Origin: Blastococcus sp. TF02-09
Lineage (GTDB): Bacteria > Actinomycetota > Actinomycetes > Mycobacteriales > Geodermatophilaceae
Assembly: GCF_003319105.1 (NCBI RefSeq)
Contig: NZ_QOHH01000005.1
Span: forward strand, 124,001 to 188,000
Reading direction: 5' to 3'
Length of the DNA stretch: 64,000 nt
Position 1 is the first letter of the stretch; each line of letters opens with the position of its first letter. Below, in pieces: positions 19,610 to 27,858 of this stretch. A program made the translations under genes and the position numbers. Under the pieces are notes generated by a model that saw only the letters and a list, made by a program, of their open reading frames with translations, had not been told where the DNA came from and searched no databases.

Positions 19610-20299
19610 TCAGGCGAGGGCGGCGGCGACGACCTTCAGGTCGGTGACCAGCGCGTCGAAGGCGGCGGCCCGCGCCTCGTCGGGCGTGCGCAGGACCGCC
19701 GAGGGGTGGGTGGTCGCGAGGATCCAGGTCTGCGCCGGGGCGGCCTCGTCGGGCTCGTCGTCGTCGGCCTCGTCCGCGAGCGGGGGCGGCGGCAGCCCCG
19801 GCAGGTCCCAGGGCAGCAGCCGCCCGCGGTCCTGGGTGATCCGGAAGGATGGCGCGATGAGTGCCTTGGCCGCCGTCGCCCCCAGGGCCACGACCACCTC
19901 CGGCCGGAGGATGGCGAGCTCGGACCGCAGCCACGGGGCGCAGGCGCGCAGGTGTTCGGCCCCCGGGGTCTGGTGGATGCGCCGCTTCCCCTTCACGGTG
20001 AACCGGAAGTGCTTGACCGCGTTCGTGATGTAGGCGTCACGGCGGTCGATGCCGGCGCCGGTCAGCGCGTCGTCCAGCAGCCGCCCGGCCGGGCCGACGA
20101 ACGGCTCGCCCTTCCTGTCCTCCTGGTCGCCGGGCTGCTCGCCGACGAACACGATGCGCGCCGTGGGCGGGCCCTCGCCGAACACCGTCTGCGTCGCCGG
20201 TTCCCACAGCTCGCAGGCCCGGCAGTCGGCCGCGGCGGTCGCCAGGCCGTCCAGGCCCACCCCGGACGGCGGCTGCGCGATCCCGTTGCCCTCGCTCAT
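19610..20299 (-). CDS. udgX: UdgX-type uracil-DNA glycosylase (iron-sulfur)
   Basis: A 229-aa family 4-like uracil-DNA glycosylase. Motif A is GEQPGDQED (53-61), motif B is HPSAVLR (198-204). The insertion KRRIH at residues 105-109 is the hallmark of UdgX, whose His at this position forms a covalent bond with the abasic sugar after uracil removal. Cys 26, 29 and 120 are likely cluster ligands, with His 97 of NAVKHF lying where family 4 enzymes have the remaining Cys. It acts in repair of uracil in DNA. ATG 20299 is used. The MFS gene converges on it. Confidence 0.92.
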   Translation of the reverse strand: MSEGNGIAQPPSGVGLDGLATAAADCRACELWEPATQTVFGEGPPTARIVFVGEQPGDQEDRKGEPFVGPAGRLLDDALTGAGIDRRDAYITNAVKHFRFTVKGKRRIHQTPGAEHLRACAPWLRSELAILRPEVVVALGATAAKALIAPSFRITQDRGRLLPWDLPGLPPPPLADEADDDEPDEAAPAQTWILATTHPSAVLRTPDEARAAAFDALVTDLKVVAAALA

Positions 20300-20355
20300 G
20301 CACCCGATGACACCGCAGGACCGCGCCGTCCGCGAGCCGTCGCTACCGTCCCGCC

Positions 20356-20784
20356 GTGCCCTATGCCTTCGACGACGACCCCGCCCGCATCGACGTGGAT
20401 GCCGCCTGGGCCTTCCTCGAGCGAGACGCCTACTGGGGTCGGTGGCGCGGCACCGATGACTTCCGGCGACAGGTAGCAGGCGCGTGGCGGGTGGTCGGCT
20501 GCTACGACACGGACACCGGCGCGATGGTCGGCTTCGCCCGGGCCGTGTCCGACGGCGTGGGGTTCGCCTACCTGGCCGACGTGCTCGTGCTGCCGGAGCA
20601 CCGCGGCCGCGGCCTCGGGGCGCGGCTGGTCGAGGAGATGGTCGAGCGCGGCCCCGGGGCGGGTTTCCGCTGGATGCTGCACACGGCGGACGCGCACGGT
20701 CTCTATGCCCGTTTCGGGTTCGCGCCGCCGGACGCGACGGTCCTCGAGCGCCCCCATGCGAGCAGTCGACCGGCGGACCCCTGA
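20356..20784 (+). CDS. GNAT-family N-acetyltransferase
   Basis: A 142-aa acetyltransferase. The acetyl-CoA loop is LPEHRGRGLGARLVEEMVER (about residues 80-99), with the preceding beta-bulge strand AYLADVLV and the closing GLYARFGFAPP. The substrate is unknown; the closest feel is to small-molecule or amino-acid acetyltransferases. Start GTG 20356, 56 bases from the divergent udgX start. It is followed by 78 bases without a gene and then an ABC transporter pair. Confidence 0.85.
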   Translation: MPYAFDDDPARIDVDAAWAFLERDAYWGRWRGTDDFRRQVAGAWRVVGCYDTDTGAMVGFARAVSDGVGFAYLADVLVLPEHRGRGLGARLVEEMVERGPGAGFRWMLHTADAHGLYARFGFAPPDATVLERPHASSRPADP

Positions 20785-20862
20785 CACGTCCGCCGGACGA
20801 TCCGATTCCGCAGCCGCCCGGATACGGTCGGGACAGGCACGGGGACGACGGCGGGAGGACGG

Positions 20863-21777
20863 GTGCTCGAGTTCGACGGGCTCCGCAAGAGCTTCGGCGA
20901 GGTCCGGGTCCTGGAGGGCGTCGGGTTCACCGTCCAGCCGGGCTCGATGTTCGGGTTCTGCGGCTCCAACGGGGCCGGCAAGACCACCACGATGCGCATC
21001 GCCATGGGCCTGGTCCGGCCGGACGCCGGCGAGGTGCGCTGGCGGGGCCGCCTCCTGGACCAGGCCTCCCGCCGCCGGGTCGGCTACATGCCGGAGGAGC
21101 GCGGGCTCTACCCGAAGATGAAGGTCGGCGAGCAGGTCGCCTACTTCGCCCGGCTGCACGGGCTGGACGCCGCGGCCGCCACGCGGGCCGCGGGGGAGTG
21201 GGTGGAGCGCCTCGGCCTGGGCGCCCGCCGCGACGAGCAGGTGGAGAAGCTCTCGCTGGGCAACCAGCAGCGCGTCCAGCTGGCCGCGGCGCTGGTCAGC
21301 CGCCCCGAGGTGCTGATCCTCGACGAGCCGTTCTCCGGTCTGGACCCGGTCGGCGTCGACTCGCTGGCCGAGGCGCTGCTCGGGCAGGTGCGCGAGGGCG
21401 TCCCCGTGGTCTTCTCCAGCCACCAGCTCGACCTGGTCGAGCGGCTGTGCGACTCCGTCGGCATCCTGGCCCGCGGCCGCATGGTGGCCACCGGCACCGT
21501 CGAGGAGCTGCGCCGCCGCGAGGCCGGCCGGCTGCTGCGCGTCGTCGTCCCGGATGCCGCACCCGGGTGGGCCGACGGGCTGGGCGGCACCCGCGTGGTG
21601 TCCGAGCGGGCCGGGGACACCCTGCTGGAGCTGGCGCCGGACACCGACGACCAGACCGTCCTGGGTGCGGCGCTGCGGACCGGCCGCGTCACGCACTTCG
21701 CCTGGCAGCAGCCCACCCTCGTGGAGCTGTTCCGGGGGGCCGTCGCCGCACCGGCCGGCGCGGAGGTGGCGGCATGA
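20863..21777 (+). CDS. ABC-2 exporter ATP-binding protein (NatA/YhaQ-like)
   Basis: A 304-aa ATPase. Walker A is GSNGAGKTT (about 37-45), the signature is the variant LSLGNQQRVQLAAAL, Walker B is VLILDEPFSGLDP and the H-loop is VVFSSHQLDLVER. The C-terminal 80 residues form the extra domain seen in Na+ exporter-like ATPases. GGGAGGACGG precedes the GTG. The stop overlaps the start of the permease (ATGA). The permease type points to the NatA/NatB family, in which Bacillus members export sodium; the substrate here is not proven. Confidence 0.92.
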   Translation: MLEFDGLRKSFGEVRVLEGVGFTVQPGSMFGFCGSNGAGKTTTMRIAMGLVRPDAGEVRWRGRLLDQASRRRVGYMPEERGLYPKMKVGEQVAYFARLHGLDAAAATRAAGEWVERLGLGARRDEQVEKLSLGNQQRVQLAAALVSRPEVLILDEPFSGLDPVGVDSLAEALLGQVREGVPVVFSSHQLDLVERLCDSVGILARGRMVATGTVEELRRREAGRLLRVVVPDAAPGWADGLGGTRVVSERAGDTLLELAPDTDDQTVLGAALRTGRVTHFAWQQPTLVELFRGAVAAPAGAEVAA

Positions 21778-22955
21778 CCGCGCCGCACGACCCCTCCAGC
21801 GGCGAGCTGGTCCGCCTGGTCGCCGGGCGCGAGATCGCCACCCGCATCCGCGACAAGGGCTTCATCATCAGCTCGATCGTGATCCTGCTGGTGATCGTCG
21901 GCGCGGTGCTCGTCCAGGTCCTGACCGGCTCCGGGGAGGACCAGCGCCGGGTCGGGCTGGTCGGGGGCGACGCCGCGCTGGTCGGCGCCCTGGAGGCGCA
22001 GGGCGAGGCGCTGGACGTCGACGTGGAGGTGGTCGAGTTCGACGACGCGGCCGCCGCCCGGACGGCGGTGGACGAGGAGGACGTCGACGGCGCGCTGCTC
22101 GCCGGGGACGACGAGCTGCTCGTCCACGAGTCCGCCGGCGGCACCCTGGAGGCGATCGTGCAGGGCGCCGTGGGGCAGCTCGCGGTCGCCGAGCAGCTCA
22201 CCGACGCGGGCATCGGCCAGCTCGACGTGCCGGAGGTCGCCGTGACGGCCCTGGACGCCGACGCCGCGGCCGACCAGCAGCAGGTCGTGGCCGCGATCTT
22301 CGGCGTGGTGATCCTCTACAGCCTGCTCATCCTGTTCGGCCAGTTCATCGCGCAGGGCGTCGTCGAGGAGAAGTCCAGCCGGGTGGTGGAGCTGCTGCTG
22401 GCCACGATGCGCCCGTGGCAGCTGCTCGCGGGCAAGATCCTCGGGCTCGGACTGCTGGCGCTGGGGCAGATCGTGGCCATCGGCGTCGTCGCCGTCGGGG
22501 CGGCGCTGGCCTTCGACGTCGTCGACGTGCCCGGCGACCTGATCAGCACCGTCGCGATCGTGATCGCCTGGTTCGTGCTGGGCTACGCCTGGTACGCCGC
22601 GGTCTTCGCCGTCGCCGCGTCGCTGGTGAGCCGGCAGGAGGACCTGGCGACGGTGCTCATGCCCACGTCGATGGTGCTCATCGTGGCCTTCTTCATCGGC
22701 ATCCAGGCGGCGTCGGACCCCGGCGGGCTGCTGGCGCGGGTGACCTCCTACGTCCCGGGGCTCTCCCCGCTGGTCATGCCGGTGCGGCAGGCCGCGGGCG
22801 AGGTGGCGGCGTGGGAGATCGCGCTGGCGGTCGCGCTCATGCTGGTGGCCATCGTGCTGGTGGTCCGGGTGGGCGGGCGCGTCTACTCCGGCGCGCTGCT
22901 CCGCACGGGCGGGAAGATCAAGCTCCGCGAAGCGCTCGCCGCCGAACGCGCCTGA
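21774..22955 (+). CDS. ABC-2 exporter permease (NatB/YhaP-like)
   Basis: A 393-aa membrane protein. A first helix (IISSIVILLVIVGAVLVQVL) is followed by a large, acidic extracellular domain of about 130 residues, and then five more hydrophobic helices. VEEKSSRVVELLLATMRPWQLLAGK is the diagnostic cytoplasmic segment of the ABC2_membrane_3 (NatB) group, and MPVRQAAGEVAAWE is also typical. It pairs with the preceding ATPase through an ATGA overlap. Export of sodium or of a drug or lipid is possible. Confidence 0.9.
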   Translation: MTAPHDPSSGELVRLVAGREIATRIRDKGFIISSIVILLVIVGAVLVQVLTGSGEDQRRVGLVGGDAALVGALEAQGEALDVDVEVVEFDDAAAARTAVDEEDVDGALLAGDDELLVHESAGGTLEAIVQGAVGQLAVAEQLTDAGIGQLDVPEVAVTALDADAAADQQQVVAAIFGVVILYSLLILFGQFIAQGVVEEKSSRVVELLLATMRPWQLLAGKILGLGLLALGQIVAIGVVAVGAALAFDVVDVPGDLISTVAIVIAWFVLGYAWYAAVFAVAASLVSRQEDLATVLMPTSMVLIVAFFIGIQAASDPGGLLARVTSYVPGLSPLVMPVRQAAGEVAAWEIALAVALMLVAIVLVVRVGGRVYSGALLRTGGKIKLREALAAERA

Positions 22956-22991
22956 GGGGTTGCCCGCCCGACCTGCGGGTAGCCGCGCGGC

Positions 22992-23972
22992 ATGGGCATG
23001 CAGCTGGGCTACACGATGATGACCGAGCAGGCCGGGCCGAAGGACCTGGTCCGCCACGTGGTGGGCGCCGAGGACGTCGGGTTCGACTTCGCGGTGAGCA
23101 GCGACCACTTCTTCCCGTGGTTGGACGAGATGGGCCACTCGCCCAACGCGTGGGTGACGCTCGGCGCCGCCGCGCACGCCACCAGCCGGATCGACCTGAT
23201 GACCTACGTGACCTGCCCGATCATCCGGTACCGGCCGGCCGTGGTGGCCCAGCAGGCCGCGACGCTGCAGCTGCTCGCCGACGGCCGGTTCACCCTCGGC
23301 CTCGGCGCGGGGGAGAACCTCAACGAGCACGTGATCGGGGAAGGCTGGCCGCCGGTCGCGGTGCGGCACGAGATGCTGGCCGAGGCGGTGCAGATCATCA
23401 AGGAGCTGCTCCGCGGCGACGGGTACACGACCTTCCACGGCGAGTACTACGACGTCGACGGCGGCAAGCTCTGGGACCTGCCCGAGGGCGGGGTGCCGAT
23501 CGGGCTGGCCGTGTCGGGCGAGAAGTCGGTCGAGCTGGCCGCCGAGTACGCCGACGTCCTGATCGCGACCGAGCCCAAGCCGGAGCTGGTCGGGCAGTTC
23601 GAGGCCGCGGGCGGTGCGGGCAAGAGGAAGGTCGGCCAGATGCCGATCAGCTACGGCACCGACAAGGCCGCCGCCGTCACCCGCGCGCACCAGCTGTTCC
23701 GCTGGTTCGGTCTCGGCTGGAAGGTCAACGCCGACCTCCCCGGCACGGCCGGGTTCGACGCCGCCAGCCAATTCGTCCGCGAGGAGGACGTCGAGAGCAG
23801 CCTCCCGTGCGGGGACGACGTCGCCGCGGTGATCGAGGCGGCGAAGGAGTACGCCGACGCCGGTTTCACCCACCTGGCCCTCGTGCAGATCGGCGGCGAC
23901 CAGCAGGAGCCCTACCTCGAGTGGACCCGCAGCACGCTGCTGCCGGCCTGGCGGGAGGCGTTCGGCAGCTGA
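22992..23972 (+). CDS. LLM-class F420-dependent oxidoreductase (FGD-like)
   Basis: A 326-aa luciferase-like TIM-barrel protein. The opening QLGYTMMTEQAGPKDLVRH, SSDHFFPWLDEMGHSPNAW and the loop GLGAGENLNEHVIG match the subfamily close to F420-dependent glucose-6-phosphate dehydrogenase. VSGEKSVELAAEYAD is the flavin phosphate site. It probably transfers hydride to or from coenzyme F420, a common actinobacterial cofactor. The substrate is unknown; the SDHFFPW group is often annotated simply as G6PDH-family. It stands alone, with 36 bases after the ABC permease. Confidence 0.88.
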   Translation: MGMQLGYTMMTEQAGPKDLVRHVVGAEDVGFDFAVSSDHFFPWLDEMGHSPNAWVTLGAAAHATSRIDLMTYVTCPIIRYRPAVVAQQAATLQLLADGRFTLGLGAGENLNEHVIGEGWPPVAVRHEMLAEAVQIIKELLRGDGYTTFHGEYYDVDGGKLWDLPEGGVPIGLAVSGEKSVELAAEYADVLIATEPKPELVGQFEAAGGAGKRKVGQMPISYGTDKAAAVTRAHQLFRWFGLGWKVNADLPGTAGFDAASQFVREEDVESSLPCGDDVAAVIEAAKEYADAGFTHLALVQIGGDQQEPYLEWTRSTLLPAWREAFGS

Positions 23973-24055
23973 CCGGCCCGGGGCCCCTCCCGTTGGGGTG
24001 AGGTCACCCCTGCGGGCGGCGCGGAGCAGGCCCGGTGCCCCTGAAGATCGGCGGC

Positions 24056-24916
24056 ATGACCGAGGACCTCGACAGGCGCCTCCGGCGGCTGCGGGCCTCC
24101 GGGGACGGCGACGCTCTGGTCGACCTCGGCTGCGACCTCGCCGACGCCGGCCGGCACGCGGACGCCGAGGCCTGCTTCCGCGCCGCCTCGGAGGCCGGTG
24201 ACACCGTCGCCTCCTTCAACCTGGGCAACGCCCTCGCCGCGCAGGGTCGGTGGACGGAGGCGGTCGACGCCTACGAGGCCGCGTTGTCCGGCGGCGAGGC
24301 CGACGCGTGGCGCAACCTCGGCCTGGTGCTCGAGGACCTCGGCGACCTCGCGGGCGCGATGCGGGCCTACCGCGGTGCCCTCGACGCCAGCGACCTTGAG
24401 GGCGGGCTGCAGCTGGCCTTCCTGCTCCGCGAGCAGGGGGAGCGCGAGGAGGCGCTCGCCGTCGCTGGTGAGGTCGCCGCCGCCGGTGACCCCGAGGCGG
24501 CCGGCGTCGTCGCCTGCTGGAGGTTCTGCACCACCCTGGACCCGGCGCTCGAGGACGACCTGCGCGCCGGCGCCGAGCACTTCCCGGCGGCGCGCACCGA
24601 CCTCGCGCACCTCCTGCGGGAGAGCGGCCGGGGCGCCGAGGCGCGGGCGGTGCTCGAGCGCGGCGCCAAGCTGGGCGAGCAGGTGGCCTGGTTGCCGCTG
24701 GGCAACCTCTACCGCGAGGACCTCGAGGACGAGGAGGCCGCCGAGGAGGCCTTCCGCGCCGGCATCGCCGCCGGCGACGTCTACTGCCACCAGAACCTGG
24801 CCGTGCTGCTGGCCGACCGCGGCGACCTCGACGGCGCGGTCGAGCAGTTCCGGCTCGGCGCCGAGGCCGGCGACCAGCTGGCCGCCCAGACGCTGCGCGG
24901 CCTCGAACGGGGCTGA
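24056..24916 (+). CDS. TPR/Sel1-like repeat protein
   Basis: A 286-aa protein made almost wholly of helical repeats of about 34 residues. Examples are ADAGRHADAEACFRAASEAGD, AAQGRWTEAVDAYEAALSGG and LEDLGDLAGAMRAYRGALDA; the last repeats (AVLLADRGDLDGAVEQFRLGAEAG) are equally clear. There is no signal peptide, so it acts in the cytoplasm, most likely as a protein-binding scaffold. I chose ATG 24056; an in-frame GTG at 24035 would add seven residues. No enzymatic domain is visible, and the neighbours do not suggest a partner. Confidence 0.8.
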   Translation: MTEDLDRRLRRLRASGDGDALVDLGCDLADAGRHADAEACFRAASEAGDTVASFNLGNALAAQGRWTEAVDAYEAALSGGEADAWRNLGLVLEDLGDLAGAMRAYRGALDASDLEGGLQLAFLLREQGEREEALAVAGEVAAAGDPEAAGVVACWRFCTTLDPALEDDLRAGAEHFPAARTDLAHLLRESGRGAEARAVLERGAKLGEQVAWLPLGNLYREDLEDEEAAEEAFRAGIAAGDVYCHQNLAVLLADRGDLDGAVEQFRLGAEAGDQLAAQTLRGLERG

Positions 24917-24965
24917 GCCCCCCCGCCCGGCAGGGGCCGCGAGGCGCGGAGCGGATACTGGCGAC

Positions 24966-26012
24966 GTGACCCCGGCCACTGCTGCGCTCCGGACCGCCAC
25001 GCGGTCCGACCTCGCAGCGGTGGCCGACGCGCTGGGGCTCCCGCTGCCGGCGCTGGCGCCCGCGATCGTCGAGCCTGACGCCCGCGGGCTCATCGGCGCC
25101 GAGGGGCAGGTCGTGCTGCTGCGCCGGCGCTGGGCCGCCGACGCGACCGCCGAGGCCGTCGTCGTGCGCCGGGCCGGCGTCCCGCTGGACCACCCTGACG
25201 TCCTGGCCGCGGCCGCCGACTGGGGCTGCGACCGCGTGCGGCACCTGGCCAACGACCGGTTCGTGCCGGTGCCGCCCGCGCCGGAGTCGGCCGCGCTGGA
25301 CGTCCGCTTCGCCCACCTCGCCGCGCTGGCGGCCACCCGGGTGGAGACCGCCGTCGCCCTCGCGCGGGACGACGGCACCCCGCCGGTGGCGGCGGACGAC
25401 GCCGCGCACGCCGCGGCGGTCGACGTCCTCGGGGTGCTCGGGGTGCCGGTGCTCAGCGGCGGGAGCGCCGTCCGGCAGGTGCCCGAGGGCATGCCGTGGA
25501 TCGTCATCGACCCGCTCGACGGGGTCCGCAACTATCTCGCCGGGCTGCCGCCGTGGGCGTTCTCGGCCGCGCTCGTGCACGGGGGCCGCCCGGTCGCGGG
25601 CCTGGTCTGCGACCTCTCCCCGGGGCGGCGGTGGACGGCCACCGGGGACGGCGGCGCGGCGCGGGACGGCGTGCCGGTGCGCACCCGGAGCGGGAGCACC
25701 CTCGTCGTCCCCAGTGGGCTGAACGGCGGCTCGGTCGGCGCGCTCGGGCGGGTGCGGATCACCGGGTGCACGGCGGTCGACCTCTGCCTGGTCGCCGACG
25801 GCGCGGCCGCCGCCTGGCACGACGTGGACCGCACCGGCACGCACGTGCACGACGTCGCCGGCGGGCTGGCCGTGCTGCTGGCCGCCGGCGGGGCGGCGCT
25901 CACGGTCGACGGCGCCGCGGTGGTGCTCGAGCCGGACACCGTCGGGCGGATCCGCTTCGTCGCGGCCGCCGACGAGGCGCTGGCCCGCACGTTGCTCGAC
26001 GCCGTCGCCTGA
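24966..26012 (+). CDS. Inositol-monophosphatase-fold protein with altered metal site
   Basis: A 348-aa protein. Residues 1-110 are unrecognised. The rest resembles the IMPase/histidinol-phosphatase fold: VAADDAAH, IDPLDGVRNYLAGLPPWAF (motif DPLDG) and HDVAGGLAVLLAAGG. The segment that in active enzymes reads GEE and supplies a metal-binding Glu instead reads LSGGSAV. With that ligand gone it may be inactive, or bind metal differently. It may be a pseudo-enzyme or a specialised phosphatase. The stop codon sits in a 16-base tandem duplication, see below. Confidence 0.7.
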   Translation: MTPATAALRTATRSDLAAVADALGLPLPALAPAIVEPDARGLIGAEGQVVLLRRRWAADATAEAVVVRRAGVPLDHPDVLAAAADWGCDRVRHLANDRFVPVPPAPESAALDVRFAHLAALAATRVETAVALARDDGTPPVAADDAAHAAAVDVLGVLGVPVLSGGSAVRQVPEGMPWIVIDPLDGVRNYLAGLPPWAFSAALVHGGRPVAGLVCDLSPGRRWTATGDGGAARDGVPVRTRSGSTLVVPSGLNGGSVGALGRVRITGCTAVDLCLVADGAAAAWHDVDRTGTHVHDVAGGLAVLLAAGGAALTVDGAAVVLEPDTVGRIRFVAAADEALARTLLDAVA

Positions 26013-26032
26013 GAGCGCCGTCGCCTGAGAGC
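26001..26032 (+). repeat. 16-base tandem duplication spanning a stop codon
   Basis: The unit GCCGTCGCCTGAGAGC occurs twice in direct succession (26001-26016 and 26017-26032). The first copy includes the end and TGA stop of the IMPase-like gene, so the second is a non-coding echo. This looks like a recent replication slippage event. Confidence 0.85.
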
Positions 26033-26041
26033 GCCCCGGCC

Positions 26042-27442
26042 TCAGGTGGTGGCGGACCGGATCGCGGCGAGCAGGGCCTCGCGCTCGTGCATGGTGGTGC
26101 GCGCCCGGCCGCGGCTGGCCCCGAGCGCGACCTCCGCGGCGTCGATGGCCCGCCAGTCCTCCAGGAGCACCGGCTGCGCCCCGCGCGCCCGCAGGGTGGT
26201 GACCAGGTCGTCGGTGCCGCCGCGGACGGCCAGGGTGCCGTCGGCCGCGTCGGCGAGGAGCGCGTCCACCGTCTCGCGGGCGTCGTGCTTGTTGGTGCCC
26301 ACGACCCCGCTGGGGCCGCGCTTGATCCAGCCGGCCACGTACTCGCCCGGTGCGAGCGCGCCGTCGCGCAGCACGCGGCCGGTGCCGTCGTGGGGGACGG
26401 TGCCGCTGCGCTCGTCGACCGGGAGGCCGGGCAGCGGGGTGCCCCGGTAGCCCACCGAGCGCACGACCAGGTCGGCCGGCAGCAGCTCCAGCTCCCCGGT
26501 GCCCACGGCCCGTCCGTCGCCGTCGACCGCGGTCCGCTCGACCTCCAGGCCGGTGACGCGGTCCTCGCCGACGAGCCGCACCGGCCGCCGGAAGAAGCGC
26601 AGCCGCAGCGGGACGCGGCCGGGCTCCGGCGCGTGCCCGGCCCAGCCGCGCAGGACGCCGAGGTTGCGGCCGACCACCCGGTCGGCGGCGGCGCGCTCCT
26701 CCGACGCCGGGTCCAGCTCCAGCTCGGCCGGGTCGACCAGGACCGTCGCGGCCGTCATCTCGTCCAGCTCGCGCAGCTCCTGGGTGGTGAAGCTCGCCTG
26801 CGCCGGACCGCGGCGGCCCAGCACCGTCACCTCCTGGACCGGTGCGGCGGCCAACGCGTCCAGGACGTGCTGCGGCATGTCGGTCGGCTCGAGCTCCTCG
26901 GGCGCCCGCGCCAGGACCCGCGCCACGTCGAGGGCGACGTTGCCGACACCGACGACGACGACCGACCGGGCGTCGGACAGCGCGGCCTCGATCCGCTTCC
27001 GGTCGGCGTCGGGGTGCCCGGTGTACCAGGCGACGACGTCGGTGGCGGCGAGGCTGCCGGGGAGGTCCTCGCCCTCGATGCCCAGCCGGCGGTCGACCGC
27101 GGAGCCGTAGGTGTAGACGACGGCGTCGACGTGCGCGCGCAGCTCCTCCAGCGAGAGGTCGACGCCGACGTCGACGTTGCCGACGAAGCGCACCAGCGGC
27201 TGGTCGAGGCTGCGGTGCAGGGTCTCGCGGATGGCCCGCATCTTCGGGTGGTCGGGCGCGATGCCGTGCCGCACCAGGCCGAACGGCGTGGGCAGCCGGT
27301 CGATCAGGTCGACGGCCACCGGGACGTCGTCCTGGCGGGTCAGCGCGTCGGCGGCGAAGATGCCCGCCGGGCCGGCGCCGATGATCGCCACGCGGAGGGG
27401 GCGGCGCTCGGACGGGGGAGCGGCGGAGCCGTCGGCGACCAT
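26042..27442 (-). CDS. Ferredoxin/adrenodoxin-type NADP+ reductase (FprA-like)
   Basis: A 466-aa flavoprotein like mycobacterial FprA and mitochondrial adrenodoxin reductase; it passes electrons from NADPH to ferredoxins that feed P450s and other enzymes. Residues 17-36 are the FAD loop (VAIIGAGPAGIFAADAL), TPFGLVRHGIAPDHP is the family signature, GVGNVALDVARVL binds NADP, and the C-terminal AGWIKRGPSGVVGTNKHDA is diagnostic. Start ATG 27442 has AGGA 9 bases upstream; ATG 27451 (three residues longer) is also possible. It is divergent from the ABM-domain gene. No ferredoxin or P450 gene is adjacent. Confidence 0.92.
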   Translation of the reverse strand: MVADGSAAPPSERRPLRVAIIGAGPAGIFAADALTRQDDVPVAVDLIDRLPTPFGLVRHGIAPDHPKMRAIRETLHRSLDQPLVRFVGNVDVGVDLSLEELRAHVDAVVYTYGSAVDRRLGIEGEDLPGSLAATDVVAWYTGHPDADRKRIEAALSDARSVVVVGVGNVALDVARVLARAPEELEPTDMPQHVLDALAAAPVQEVTVLGRRGPAQASFTTQELRELDEMTAATVLVDPAELELDPASEERAAADRVVGRNLGVLRGWAGHAPEPGRVPLRLRFFRRPVRLVGEDRVTGLEVERTAVDGDGRAVGTGELELLPADLVVRSVGYRGTPLPGLPVDERSGTVPHDGTGRVLRDGALAPGEYVAGWIKRGPSGVVGTNKHDARETVDALLADAADGTLAVRGGTDDLVTTLRARGAQPVLLEDWRAIDAAEVALGASRGRARTTMHEREALLAAIRSATT

Positions 27443-27527
27443 GACTGGCATCCTGACCCCGCCGGGGGCCGCTCCACCAGAGCGCGCGCCCGGTTTCCCG
27501 ATCATCGTCGCTCGAGGAGGCCCCTCC

Positions 27528-27836
27528 ATGTCCATCGTCGTCGTCGCCACCCTGACCCCCAAGCCGGACGAGGTCGACGCCGTGCGGGAGGCGCTCCTGG
27601 CCGCCGTCCCCAAGGTGCACGCCGAGCCCGGATGCGAGCGCTACGCCCTGCACGAGGCCGACGGGGTCTTCGTCTTCGTGGAGCGCTGGGAGAGCGCCGA
27701 GGCGATGAAGGTGCACGGCACGGCCGAGCCGCTCGCCACCCTGGGTGCCGCCCTGGCCGGCAAGCTGGCCGCCGCCCCGGACATCCGGCGGCTCACCCCG
27801 CTGCCCGCCGGCGACGCCGACAAGGGCGCCGTCTGA
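27528..27836 (+). CDS. Antibiotic-biosynthesis-monooxygenase-domain protein
   Basis: A 102-aa protein, one ABM ferredoxin-like domain: VVATLTPKPDEVDAVREALLA, EPGCERYALHEADGVFVFVERW and SAEAMKVHGTAEPL. These are small dimeric cytoplasmic proteins; some are quinol or polyketide monooxygenases, but many lack known function. GAGGAGG is 8 bases upstream of the ATG. It ends 22 bases before the convergent secreted-protein gene. Confidence 0.88.
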   Translation: MSIVVVATLTPKPDEVDAVREALLAAVPKVHAEPGCERYALHEADGVFVFVERWESAEAMKVHGTAEPLATLGAALAGKLAAAPDIRRLTPLPAGDADKGAV

Positions 27837-27858
27837 CCCGAGTGCGGACCCGGCGCCC

